From Thermithiobacillus plumbiphilus (GTDB taxonomy: Bacteria; Pseudomonadota; Gammaproteobacteria; Acidithiobacillales; Thermithiobacillaceae): a DNA stretch of 64,000 bases. The position numbers were made by a program, and so were the translations under genes. Below, piece after piece: positions 19,958 through 30,371 of the stretch; positions within the stretch are counted from its first letter, which is position 1; every line of letters begins with the position of its first letter. The stretch spans positions 62,001-126,000 of the forward strand of contig NZ_JBBPCO010000006.1 of assembly GCF_038070005.1 (NCBI RefSeq). The letters run 5' to 3'. The notes under the pieces are model-generated. The model was not told the origin of the DNA. It saw nothing but the letters and a program-made list of their open reading frames with translations, and ran no database searches.

Positions 19958-20983
19958 CTATTCCTCTTTCCCACATACCGCATCCGCTACAGGGGCTTGA
20001 TAGCGTTGGTGCAGGTTATTGCACATCTGCGCAAAGTAGGCACGCAGGTACTCGGGTGCAAGCACCTCGACCTCATCGCCGATACCCAGCAGCCACCAGC
20101 GCAGTTGCCGGCTGTCTTCCAGCGTGGCGCGCAGCAGCATGCCGTCTTCAGCGGGCTGGAGTCGCTGATCCGGGTGCAGCGGCATCTCCTGGAGGTAACG
20201 GGCCACCGAGTTGCTGACCCAGAGCCTGAGCGCGATGGGCTGGTCTACCAGCGGATACTGAAAGGAGCGACGCACATACTCGCCAAGCTCAAAGCCCTGG
20301 GGCAGCTCGCGCGCGCTGTCGAGCAGGTTTGCTGTGCGCATGCGGTGCAGGGCGTAGTGACGGGGCTCGGTGTACTGCCAGGCAGTGGCCACGAGATAGA
20401 ACACGCCGTCCCGATACACCAGTCCCAGCGGATTGAGCTGCATGGCCCGGGTCTCTGTTTGCTGGTGACGCGCATACTCGACCCTCACCTGCCGGTTCTC
20501 CAGCAGGGCCGTCTCGAGCGTGGTCTGCACTTCGGGCAATACCACCGGAGGCTGCAGCACCTGACCGCGATGGGCGATGCGCACCCGTTCGGTCCAGGTA
20601 GCCGGCCCCGAAGCCTCCCCGGCCTGCTGCAACACGACGGCAGCCTGATCAAAGTGCGGCTGGAGATGGATCATCGTGCTATGGGGGAAGATCGGGTGCA
20701 GTAACTCACCAGCCATGTGAAAGGCCAGCGCAGTATGCAGGTCCATGCCGGGCAGGTCCCAGAGCGGGGCGCTCTTTGTCCAGAACCAGCCAAAGGGCTT
20801 GTCGCGCTCATCACTTTGCAGCGGAAAGGCTACCGACAGATCCTGCAGATCCCGCTGAATGCTTCGCAGCGAGATTGAATAGCCCTGATTCTTCAGCTTT
20901 TTCTGTAACTGCTCGGCCGTGATCTTATGGGGTGCGTGCGGGATCAGGCGCAGCATGCTCATCTGGCGCAGCAGGGCGGACAT
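19958..20983 (-). CDS. WYL-domain transcriptional regulator
   Basis: 341 residues in the order helix-turn-helix (QLQKKLKNQGYSISLRSIQR, residues 24-43), WYL domain (NPLGLVYRDGVFYLVATAWQ and HYALHRMRTANLL, residues ~170-225) and WCX C-terminal extension (FQYPLVDQPIALRLWVSNSV to LRAYFAQMC). WYL proteins of this shape (BrxR, CapW and relatives) repress or tune defence islands and respond to a nucleic-acid or nucleotide ligand. The next genes on the same strand are a DUF262 protein and nuclease-like genes, consistent with that role here. Confidence 0.88.
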   Translation of the reverse strand: MSALLRQMSMLRLIPHAPHKITAEQLQKKLKNQGYSISLRSIQRDLQDLSVAFPLQSDERDKPFGWFWTKSAPLWDLPGMDLHTALAFHMAGELLHPIFPHSTMIHLQPHFDQAAVVLQQAGEASGPATWTERVRIAHRGQVLQPPVVLPEVQTTLETALLENRQVRVEYARHQQTETRAMQLNPLGLVYRDGVFYLVATAWQYTEPRHYALHRMRTANLLDSARELPQGFELGEYVRRSFQYPLVDQPIALRLWVSNSVARYLQEMPLHPDQRLQPAEDGMLLRATLEDSRQLRWWLLGIGDEVEVLAPEYLRAYFAQMCNNLHQRYQAPVADAVCGKEE

Positions 20984-21056
20984 GCAGAACTCTCCGGGAG
21001 TTAACAGATTTCAGAATGCCTGTACCGGCATCCTGTAGGCCGGAAACAAATGTCGC

Positions 21057-21251
21057 TCATACAGGTTGCGCCTCCGCGAGCACCTGATCGCGGATTTTTG
21101 GTGGCAGATCACCTGGGGTCGGCAAATCGACATCGATGCCTAGCAGATCTTCCAATTCGGCCTGCAGTCCGCCTAAGTCAAACAGCGTTGCCCCAGGGGA
21201 CGCATCCACTAATACATCAAGATCGCCACTCTTGACCTTCACTACTTTCAT
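21057..21251 (-). pseudogene. MNT-type nucleotidyltransferase, N-terminally truncated
   Basis: The frame reads GDLDVLVDASPGATLFDLGG, then LQAELEDLLGIDVDLPTP and LPPKIRDQVLAEAQPV, matching the second half of MntA-like minimal nucleotidyltransferases. The upstream GSxxxG part of the active site is missing and no good ribosome site precedes the ATG at 21251. The DUF262 reading frame overlaps its beginning. No HepT partner is present. This is a leftover of a toxin-antitoxin gene. Confidence 0.6.
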
Positions 21252-23058
21252 CACTAGATGCTGGTTCGCTATCAGCAATCACGCGTTTTCCCATTACCTG
21301 TTCGATCAGGTTCAAAAGTGCTTGCTTCCGCATATGATAGAACTCATTGAAGTCATCGTTACGCAATGTCTGAGCAGGAATGCAGTGACTAGCCAGAATG
21401 TCATCCATTGCTGTGTCTACAAGCTGAACCTGTTGATGCTGTTGCAGGCGCTTTAGATAAAGCGATGGTGCTGCACCACCGATCATTCGGTTGGCTTTGT
21501 AAGAAATGGGCGTTTTGTTGATGATTGCATCGTACTGTTTTCGCCTGATGCCCTGTTTCTCACACCAGTCACGAGGAAAAATGTGATGAATGTCCAGCGC
21601 CACTTCCTCGGCGTCCAACTCCTTAATATTGGCCTTCCAGAAGAAATCCCGGGCTCCTTCGCGCAGAACCAGCACATTGATTCCCTTGTAGGCTGCACTG
21701 AGGCGAGATGTCAGGCGATCCAGGCGGTCTGGCTGAAAAGCGGCGTCAGCGATGGTACGAGGCTCGTCTGCGCCCCCTTCGATCCAGCTCAATAGTTCTT
21801 CCACATCATTGGCGATGCGGGTCTCAACTGCCCCACCATAAAGTTCACCCAGAACACCGCACCAATACCATCGTGCCAGCTTGGTATGGATGCGCGGCTC
21901 CAGCCAGCGTTCCCCAAGCAATGCCAGTACGGCAGCCAAGGGCGCGAGCTGAGTTCGATAAGGCAGATCACGCGGATTGGTGAGGCATTCCTTACGCAGG
22001 AATTTCGCGGCCAGCATAAATCCTTTTTCTACCTGCTCTGCCCAATCCCGGTAAGCCGCCAAAGGCAACGAGAGAATGGCCGACCGTTTGGCACTGACAG
22101 GTGTTATCTGCTTATCCTTCCGCCCTGCGGCAATATCTTCCCGGCGACGTTCCAAAGTGTACAGTAAAGTAACTGCCTGAAGAAAGTCAGTGGCCTCTAC
22201 CCCGGCCAGCAAGGGTTCCCTGAACAAACGACGTTGACGTGAAGGCACATTACGCAAATTGCTCCCGAACCAGTCATCGCGCAAATTGTATCCGTCAGCA
22301 GCATAGCTGGCCGTTATAAGCTCGAAGACTGAAAGCGGCACACCGCCGGTATTCACTTTCTCAAAGACCAGACAAACCGCTTCCTTGGAGGTTTCCTTTT
22401 TCAGCTCTATAAGTGGCAGCTGGTAGCTACGAAATGCAGTAAGGATTTCCTTGCGAAATCTCATGTACTGGCCGAAGCACTCGGGCGCGTGTTCCTGCAG
22501 GCTTTCTTCCCAACTGTCCGAGTTAAGAATCTCGCTGCAGGGGAAATAAAGCTGGCGACACTCCAACTCGCGACTGGACAGATCCAGCACCACGTCACGA
22601 CCGAAGTTGGCCTTCTGCTTGCGATCCGGCTCGACGGCGAGCAAGGCGTCATCCAGCCGATCCGGCCCTTCCAAGGCGGTTAAAATGTGCAGATAATAGT
22701 AACGCTCGATTGGCTTGCCTTTGTTATCACGCGTCTTGACCGTGCCCTTGAGGGCCAGCACCTGGGTCAAGGAAGTAAGACGCTGCTGACCATCAAGGAT
22801 CAGGGATTCCGCTTCCGGCGGTAAACCGAAAAAAGGCACATTCTCCACTGGCCGCACCTGAAAGCGGGCTTCGCCACCAGTTTCCAGCAGCATGACCGCA
22901 CCAACTGGAAATGAGCGGGCAATGCTGACGAGAAGCCCACGCACATGCTCATCATCCCAAACCCAGCCACGCTGAAAATCCGGCAGCTGAACCTTGCCCT
23001 TGACGATGTCACCCAGGATATCGGGCAACAGACGCTTGGTACTATCAAAAGTGCTCAT
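21217..23058 (-). CDS. DUF262/DUF1524 (GmrSD-like) protein
   Basis: 613 residues. The N-terminal DUF262 (ParB-fold nucleotide hydrolase) has VQLPDFQRGWVWDDEHVRGL, FPVGAVMLLE and SLILDGQQRLTSLTQVLALK. The middle has EKVNTGGVPLSVFELITASY. The C-terminal HNH/DUF1524 endonuclease has ALDIHHIFPRDWCEKQG followed by YKANRMIGG. The GmrSD, BrxU and SspE families use this architecture to cut modified or incoming DNA. The chosen ATG at 23058 follows GGGAAGGGG. It appears intact: the HH of the nuclease and the QR of the hydrolase are present. Confidence 0.88.
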   Translation of the reverse strand: MSTFDSTKRLLPDILGDIVKGKVQLPDFQRGWVWDDEHVRGLLVSIARSFPVGAVMLLETGGEARFQVRPVENVPFFGLPPEAESLILDGQQRLTSLTQVLALKGTVKTRDNKGKPIERYYYLHILTALEGPDRLDDALLAVEPDRKQKANFGRDVVLDLSSRELECRQLYFPCSEILNSDSWEESLQEHAPECFGQYMRFRKEILTAFRSYQLPLIELKKETSKEAVCLVFEKVNTGGVPLSVFELITASYAADGYNLRDDWFGSNLRNVPSRQRRLFREPLLAGVEATDFLQAVTLLYTLERRREDIAAGRKDKQITPVSAKRSAILSLPLAAYRDWAEQVEKGFMLAAKFLRKECLTNPRDLPYRTQLAPLAAVLALLGERWLEPRIHTKLARWYWCGVLGELYGGAVETRIANDVEELLSWIEGGADEPRTIADAAFQPDRLDRLTSRLSAAYKGINVLVLREGARDFFWKANIKELDAEEVALDIHHIFPRDWCEKQGIRRKQYDAIINKTPISYKANRMIGGAAPSLYLKRLQQHQQVQLVDTAMDDILASHCIPAQTLRNDDFNEFYHMRKQALLNLIEQVMGKRVIADSEPASSDESSEGQEWRS

Positions 23059-23241
23059 ATCCCCTTCCCTTTTTTGATCCAAGCCACATTCATGGCATGG
23101 CGAGGCCCACTGCTGCGTCTCCCAAGGACAGGTCGAAGATGAATGGGCGCAAGAAATCTGCTGTCATTATTTGTTGCATCTGGAAATGTGCAGAATAGTC
23201 GGTTTAACCATTCTTTGCACGGCAGGGCCAGCCTCACTTCC

Positions 23242-25014
23242 TCACATGAATCCTATCCGCTGCTTCGCGCCGGGCTTGGCCTGACACTCGGCGGCCAGTG
23301 CTTCCAGCACGCGCTGCGGGCTGACAGCCTGCGGCAACAGGCGCAGCTTGCGTTGCACGGTGGCAAAGTCACCCGGCGTGAGCCGCTCGAGACGGGCAAG
23401 CTCGCGGCGCTCGGGCATGCCGTCACGCAGGGGCAATTGCAGGCTTTTGAGCAATGCTTCCCAGAGCTTGCCAGCCTGGGCGGGTGTGAGGTAATCGAAA
23501 CGGATCTTCAGGTCGAAACGGCGCAGAACGGCCGGATCGAGCCGTTCCATGAGGTTGGTGGACATGACCAGCAGGCCCTCGTAGGCCTCCATCTGCACCA
23601 GAAGCTCATTGACCTGCGTGAGCTGCCAGTGCTCGCGGGCCTGAGCGCGATCCTGCAGAAAGCTGTCGGCCTCGTCCACCAGCAGCAGGGCCCCTTGCTG
23701 ACGGGCAGTCTGGAACATGCGGGCAATGGCGGCTTCGGTATCGCCGACATAGCGGCCCAGCAGGTCGGAGGCGCGGCGCTGCAGCACGGGCATGTCGAGC
23801 GTCTGGCCGAGGTAATGGGCAAAGGCGCTCTTGCCGGTGCCGGGTGGGCCATAGAGGGCAATGCGGCCACTGCGCAGCTTTGCCAGGCCCTCGGCGAGAT
23901 CAGGCAGGGCGTGATCGGCATTCAGGGCGTCGAGCCGGTAGTCGAGTGCCGGGACCTGGCCGCCAGTGGCAACCGGGCCGCTCAGGCGCAGGCCCTCATC
24001 GAGCACGCGGCTGAGTACCGGCTCCAGCCTGTCGCCCGGGTAGTCGTCAAGATGGCTAGCGATGCGGGCGGCGCGCTGGATCTGCGCGGGCGTCAGTGAC
24101 TCGATACGGCTGGTACGCTGCAGCCACTCGGGCGAGACCGGCAGGTTGTGAAATGCGCCATCGAGCATGCGCCGGCGCACCGATTGCGGCGGGGTACCGA
24201 GTTCGAGCACGAGATCGAAGGGCGCAGGGCGGCGGGATCGATCTGATGGACGATGTTGCTGATCCAGATGGCAGGCACGGGGTTGCTTTCGAGCAGGCGG
24301 TTGAGCCAGGACTTATGCTGGCTTTCCCGCAGGTCGCCGAAGGGCCCGAAATCAGGGAAGACGTCCTCGATTTCGTCAAAGATCAGGAGGTGCTTGCGGC
24401 TACGCGCCAGCAAGTGCTGCCCGAGCTGAAAGGCGCGAAAACGTTTTTCGCCCTTGATGGGGTTGCCGTGACGATCCTGGTCCGCCACTTCATAGGCGCT
24501 GAGACCGCATTCGCTGGCAAGTACCCGGGCCAGTTCGCTCTTGCCGGTACCCGGCGGGCCATAGAGCAGGATGTTCACGCCCTTGGTGCCGCGTGCCTGG
24601 GCGGCTTTCAGATAGTCGTGCAGCAGCCCGAAGTCCTGTTCAATGTGACTGAAGTCACCCGGCAGCAGGCGGCTGCTGCGGCTATCGGCAAAGAAGTATT
24701 GCAGCAGGAACTGGACATTGAAGTTGGCGTCGAGCAGGACCTCCTGCAGTTCGGACAGGAGTTCGAGCTTGTTGGACATGCGAAACAGGCTCTTGTCGTC
24801 GATCCAGAGCAGGCCGGTACGCGGCAGGGTAGCCCCATGTGCGAGGGCTGCGGCAATGGCATCCACTGGCTGGTCGAGCATGGTGGCGAGCACGGCGCAG
24901 GTGCGGGTGCGATCAAGGCAGCAGGCGCAGGGCCCAGAGCGCGTTGCGCCTGGAGGCGGCATCGGGCAAGCGGATATTGGAGAGATTGGCGGGCAATCTG
25001 AAGCGGTGGCTCAT
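23242..25014 (-). pseudogene. Tandem AAA+ ATPase gene broken by two opposite frameshifts
   Basis: Start ATG at 25014 after GGGAGGA. The first frame (MSHRFRLPANLSNIRLPDAA to WALRLLP) stops at 24913. The next frame carries the first AAA domain: ILLYGPPGTGKSELARVLAS, HLLIFDEIEDVFPDFG and VHQIDPAALR. Near 24222 it shifts again to FDLVLELGTPPQSVRRRM and the second AAA domain: IALYGPPGTGKSAFAHYLGQ and GALLLVDEADSFLQ, to 23242. The shifts are +1 and -1, so the last frame equals the first. An intact gene would encode about 590 residues of a Ycf46/SpoVK-like ATPase. A sequencing error cannot be excluded for either indel. Confidence 0.8.
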
Positions 25015-25129
25015 GCGGTATCCTCCCTGGTGATGGAGACCAGCATAGATCCGCATGGCGACAATTTATGTCGCAGTGAAAATTCTGCCGAAGATCAGGC
25101 CCACCTAGGAGCCTGCGTTCTCCTGCTTA

Positions 25130-26218
25130 TTATTTGCTTACCGGTGCTAGCACTAGAGATCCGCAGAGCGCCTCGATCCAGCCATTCATGGCCTGAGAGA
25201 TCAGGCCGAGGTCACCACCATAGCCGGGGAAATTTGCAAGCAGGAAGCGCCCGTCCGACACTTCCTTCCAGCCTGTTATTGCCAAGTTCTCCAGAATACC
25301 TCTGGCCGTAGCAGTCATGGCGGGACGCGGCTCGCCACGGATATCGAGCCTCCAGCCACTGGGCTCCAGCACAAGGTCCAGCACCAGCTTATTACCTGTT
25401 TTGAGGGGAAGGTGCAGGAAGAGCACATCCGCCAGTGAATCGGGGTCAGGCCAGAACTGCCATTTCAATCCTTTGGCACAATCTGGAAGCGGCCAGTCCC
25501 GCGCCAGCGTTTCCAGGTGGCTACGCATATCATTGCGAAGATCCTTGACAGCCTTACAGAGCTGCAGAACGCCCTTTTTATTGTCAGACTGGTTGATGAA
25601 ATCAATAAAGCTTTTGTCCATGCCTGTACCCTTCTCCAGCTTGCGCAGGGAGTTGATGAAATCGGTCAGAAAGATCAGATATTTCGGATCTGCAGTGGGT
25701 ACGCAGGCCTCGAGCCCTGCGAGGATCTGGTCGAACAACTGGGCATAACGCACGGGTACCCAACCGCCCACTGATGCGGTGGGGTACAGCGACAGCAAGA
25801 TCCTGACCAGGGTTCGGCTGCCTTGCTCGCCTGCCAGATAGCTTTCGTATTCAGTAAAGGGATTGTAGGGAGCGGCGTAGATCTTGTTCTCTATACCGAT
25901 GAGCAGATCGTCGTTCTTGATCACCAGATCCAGACGCTTGCTGTTCGCTGTCGGCACCTCCCGATTGACCTCCACTCCGGTCAAGGGATTCGACGAGACA
26001 GTCTCATGGCCAGCCGCTGCTAGCAGGGCGCGCAAGACCAGATCCCCCAATCCGTGCGCTTCAGCGGGATCGAGGTAGAAGGCGAGAATGTTGCTGCAGA
26101 CGTTCTCGTAGTGCGGGAAGCCCGCGATCTCAAGAAAGGTCCGTTGCGTCGCGGGCGCCGCGGGCAGACGCTGGAAATCATTGATGAGCTGCTGCAGGTG
26201 ATTGAGATCCAGGCTCAC
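25130..26218 (-). CDS. PD-(D/E)XK nuclease family protein
   Basis: 362 residues. The nuclease core lies near residues 80-130: VEVNREVPTANSKRLDLVIK and then LLIGIENKIYAAPYNPFTEY, giving the D...ExK-type catalytic set with E-N-K. The C-terminal half (LADVLFLHLPLKTGNKLVLD, LDIRGEPRPA) is a beta-rich region of unknown role. Proteins of this kind occur in defence islands as solitary nucleases. Its position beside the broken AAA ATPase and DUF262 genes supports that setting, but the target is unknown. Confidence 0.83.
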   Translation of the reverse strand: MSLDLNHLQQLINDFQRLPAAPATQRTFLEIAGFPHYENVCSNILAFYLDPAEAHGLGDLVLRALLAAAGHETVSSNPLTGVEVNREVPTANSKRLDLVIKNDDLLIGIENKIYAAPYNPFTEYESYLAGEQGSRTLVRILLSLYPTASVGGWVPVRYAQLFDQILAGLEACVPTADPKYLIFLTDFINSLRKLEKGTGMDKSFIDFINQSDNKKGVLQLCKAVKDLRNDMRSHLETLARDWPLPDCAKGLKWQFWPDPDSLADVLFLHLPLKTGNKLVLDLVLEPSGWRLDIRGEPRPAMTATARGILENLAITGWKEVSDGRFLLANFPGYGGDLGLISQAMNGWIEALCGSLVLAPVSK

Positions 26219-26423
26219 AGGGATTTCTTTGAAACATTCATGACAGCACTCATGTGGAATCCTTCTGGTGATGGCGGGTCTGGCCGCACTTTTCTCGCCC
26301 GGGCCGGGGATGGTCGAAGAATATAGCCGAATTTTTGTTTCTGGCGCAGGATATGACTGCTATGCGACAAGCCCTGTCGCATTGATCCCGCATCATGGCC
26401 TTTTGAACTGCCGGGAGCGAAGC

Positions 26424-27317
26424 ATGTGTGGATACTGTACGGAAGCGGCCTTTCTGTTTCAGCAGTATGGCGGTTGGCAGAACGATCAACCCGAGTCCGA
26501 GCTTTCGCTCAGTGATCAGTTGCTGGCCTGGCAGATGCTGGAGCATCCCTGGCCATTGCTGCGTGAGGGCAGGCCCGGAGACCTGCTGGCCCTGGTGATC
26601 GCGTGCCGCTGGATTTGTGAGCAGTGGCATCCGGCAGCAGGCACGCCGAAAACCGTCGAGCAGGTCGCACCCCTGATGCTGCAGGCCCGGCAATATCTAT
26701 CTCAGGATGCACGCCTGCCGGAGCTGCTGCAGGACCTGCTCAATCCCGCTGCCTGGCGAGACCAGGTCTGGCAGCAGACACCGCACGCCATACTGCTTTC
26801 AGCCTGTCAGGCGGTGGTGGATCATTATCTTGATGTGCTGAGCCTCGCGCCGGCAGGCCCGGATATGCCCGAACCCATACTGGTACTCGGCGGCGGAGAG
26901 GATATCACGCCGCTGCGGCCGGCGACGGGGCCTCGGCTCGAAGACTTGCTGGTGTGCCTGCCGGCTCTTTGTTTCAGTCTGGCCTGGCTGGCGCAATGGC
27001 CCGCGAAGCGCGAGCGCCTGGAATCGGTGATGCGTCATGAGCCGCGCATCAGCCCGGACTTCGGTGCGATTGTACTCTGGCCGCAGCGGCTCGCCGTCCT
27101 GTGTCTTGGCAGGCAGCAGGGGCTGGATTGGCTGCTTGCCTATCCTGCCCCGCTGCGCCCGGAGGTCCTGTACTTTGCCTGGCTGCGGCTCGATGCCTTG
27201 AAAGCAGGCGCGCAAGCCTTGTCCAGGCGGCTGGAAGCGGATAACAGCGGCTTCTATGACCCGAGCGGGGTGCTCTGGGCCTTGGGATCGAATGATACTC
27301 TCACGCTCTGCCGATGA
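26424..27317 (+). CDS. Protein of unknown function
   Basis: 297 residues from the ATG at 26424 (GGGAG upstream). The frame is open further upstream but without a ribosome site. It starts MCGYCTEAAFLFQQYGGWQN. The rest is leucine- and tryptophan-rich and predicted helical (LLAWQMLEHPWPLLREG, LLALVIACRWICEQWHP), with a central Gly-rich loop PILVLGGGEDITPLRP. There are no transmembrane segments of convincing length and no motif I recognise. It diverges from the PD-(D/E)XK gene and could be an island cargo gene. Confidence 0.72.
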   Translation: MCGYCTEAAFLFQQYGGWQNDQPESELSLSDQLLAWQMLEHPWPLLREGRPGDLLALVIACRWICEQWHPAAGTPKTVEQVAPLMLQARQYLSQDARLPELLQDLLNPAAWRDQVWQQTPHAILLSACQAVVDHYLDVLSLAPAGPDMPEPILVLGGGEDITPLRPATGPRLEDLLVCLPALCFSLAWLAQWPAKRERLESVMRHEPRISPDFGAIVLWPQRLAVLCLGRQQGLDWLLAYPAPLRPEVLYFAWLRLDALKAGAQALSRRLEADNSGFYDPSGVLWALGSNDTLTLCR

Positions 27318-27505
27318 GGGCGTGCACCTTGCCCCGGACTTCCGCCAGTTCTGCGGCAGAAACCTGGCCTTTGTGGCGTGCCTAGCGTGTGATCCAATCA
27401 TTGTCCAGGGCAAAGCCATCCAGCAGCGTCGAGAGTTTGTATTCCATGGTACGAATCAGGATTTGTGCAGAGACGCACAGCACCGATTGGCATCCAGGAT
27501 TCGGA

Positions 27506-27970
27506 TTACAAGGTTGCGCGCAGCTCGAAAGATGCGGCTTCTGCCTCGACCCTTGTGCGCCGACCGTGGCTGGGATTGAGTTCAGTTTTAACCTTTAGCA
27601 AGCCATAACGTTTCATGAGTGCGACATCCCGTGCAACAGCCCGGCGATCGCGGGAAAGCTCGGCGGCAATTTCCGTAATGGAACTGGCATGTCTTCGGAC
27701 AGCGCGCAGAAGCTCAATTCGACGCGGCGTCAAAACAGCTGCTAAATCCCTGGGATCCTCGAAGCTGATGCGCCGGGACGGCGCAATTGGTAGCCCCGCA
27801 TCGGCTTTCCGGGCGGTTTCCTTGCCACGGGCAAAAAACGCCTCTACCGATTCGGTGCCGATGACATCTTTTGCCGGCGCATGTTCCCGCGCGGGTAGAT
27901 TTGGCCGATCTTCAACTGGCTTATGTTTTTCGCCGGCCCGTTCGAGCTCACTCTTCTTGCCAGATCGCAT
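27506..27970 (-). CDS. TumA-like antitoxin with HVO_A0114-type winged helix
   Basis: 154 residues. An N-terminal basic linker (MRSGKKSELERAGEKHKP) leads to a C-terminal winged helix: LTPRRIELLRAVRRHASSIT, EIAAELSRDRRAVARDVAL and MKRYGLLKVKTE. The ATG at 27970 follows AGGAGGAG and lies inside the 3' end of the toxin gene (23-base overlap), so translation is coupled. The pair matches TumE/TumA type II modules, in which this protein neutralises the toxin and represses the operon. Confidence 0.85.
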   Translation of the reverse strand: MRSGKKSELERAGEKHKPVEDRPNLPAREHAPAKDVIGTESVEAFFARGKETARKADAGLPIAPSRRISFEDPRDLAAVLTPRRIELLRAVRRHASSITEIAAELSRDRRAVARDVALMKRYGLLKVKTELNPSHGRRTRVEAEAASFELRATL

Positions 27971-28271
27971 AACACTCCTCCTGGAACCGGGTTTCGATAT
28001 CTTCGTAGCTGGTGAACTCCACATCCTCTACCGCACCCCGGAAATGGCGGTGGTGATGGCCATGATTGTTGTCGTAGCCAAGGATCCGGCCATTATCCAC
28101 GCCACACAACCTGGTATTGATGTATGCCAGATTATAAGCAACTACCTGGCCCGAGGCGTTCCGCCATACCTCGCGGCGAAGAATTCCGCCGCCCTTTCGC
28201 TGAAATCTTTCATCAACCACCTTCTGCAAAGCCGCTGACTTTGTGATTTTCTTTGGCTGCTTTTTGCCCAT
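27948..28271 (-). CDS. TumE-like toxin (DUF6516)
   Basis: 107 residues. The signature YNLAYINTRLCGVDNGRILG, then YDNNHGHHHRHFRG and VEFTSYEDIETRFQEE, is typical of TumE/DUF6516 proteins. The His cluster NHGHHHRH is likely functional. It is the first gene of a two-gene operon with the winged-helix antitoxin. The molecular target of this toxin cannot be read from the sequence. Confidence 0.85.
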   Translation of the reverse strand: MGKKQPKKITKSAALQKVVDERFQRKGGGILRREVWRNASGQVVAYNLAYINTRLCGVDNGRILGYDNNHGHHHRHFRGAVEDVEFTSYEDIETRFQEECYAIWQEE

Positions 28272-28437
28272 TGATTCAGTATAGACTGCAGATAGGAGTA
28301 TTTATATCCCGCCTGGCGATGAGAACGGACAGTCCTGGCAAAAAGCTCATGGGCTTGGGAAACATCCCATGCACGTCGGGAGGTCAGATCGCAACAGTAT
28401 TGGTAAGCGAAGACAAACGGCTGATTTAAGAAATTCG

Positions 28438-29094
28438 CTACCCCTCCAGATGCCCGACCTTCACGAAAATCAAGCAACCCGGCTCGCTGAAGGGCTGGTG
28501 CTGGCTCATGTGCGGGCTGCGCAGCCAGGTACCGGCCGGGTAATCGCCGAACTCATCCTGAAAAACGCCGTCCAAGACGAAGATCTCTTCACCGCCGTAA
28601 TGCCGGTGCGGCTGGAAATGCGTACCCGGCTGCCAGCGCACCAGCGCGGTGTGCTCGGTGGCGAATTCCGCCAGCGGCAGTACCGTCAGGCCCTCCTCCA
28701 GGCCGGGGCGCCAGGCGGCGCTATGGGTATCGATGACCACGCGCTGGCTATCGGCGGGGTCCTGATAGCGCAGCTTCACCAGCAGCACGCAGCCGTCCGG
28801 GCTGTAGGGCGCGTGCACGGAGTTGTGTGGATTGCGCAGATAGGTACCGGCGGGATATTCACCGAGTTCATCGGCGAAGGTGCCCTCCAGCACCAGGATC
28901 TCCTCGCCCCGGGGATGGTTGTGCTGGCTGAACCGCGCGCCTGGCGCATAGCGGACGATGGAGGTGGCGCGCGCCTGCTCCGCGCCATTGCGCTCCAGCA
29001 TCTTGCGCTCCACGCCCGGTAAAGGTGAGGGCTGCCAGGGTATATTGTTGGTGTCGATGGCGACACGCTCGGCATGGTCGGCATTGATGAGCAT
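28438..29094 (-). CDS. Double-cupin protein (ChrR-like)
   Basis: 218 residues with two cupin domains that repeat each other. Domain 1 (residues ~20-110) has HNHPRGEEILVLEGTFADE. Domain 2 (~120-210) has HRHYGGEEIFVLDGVFQDE. Both keep the HxH...E metal ligands and the same following YPAGT(Y/W)LR(N/S)PH motif. ChrR-like cupins bind zinc or act as enzymes. No sigma factor is adjacent, so an anti-sigma role is unlikely. It is divergent from frmA. Confidence 0.88.
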   Translation of the reverse strand: MLINADHAERVAIDTNNIPWQPSPLPGVERKMLERNGAEQARATSIVRYAPGARFSQHNHPRGEEILVLEGTFADELGEYPAGTYLRNPHNSVHAPYSPDGCVLLVKLRYQDPADSQRVVIDTHSAAWRPGLEEGLTVLPLAEFATEHTALVRWQPGTHFQPHRHYGGEEIFVLDGVFQDEFGDYPAGTWLRSPHMSQHQPFSEPGCLIFVKVGHLEG

Positions 29095-29252
29095 GGAATG
29101 ACCTATGGTTTCCTTAAGGTGGGTATATTACGTTAGAGTACATACTTCACAATGCGTTGGCTATCGGTTACAACTAGCACATCCGTGCCGGCCCCTGCCG
29201 GCATCCTTTCACTGGCAGATCCTCTGCCCCGGATTCAGATTCAGGAGACCCC

Positions 29253-30362
<1,110 letters not shown>

Positions 30363-30371
30363 GGAGGCCGC

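Noticed and set aside
28272-28437. Open frame upstream of tumE on the minus strand
   Set aside because: It has no ribosome site or family resemblance and overlaps the cupin gene end. Treated as intergenic.
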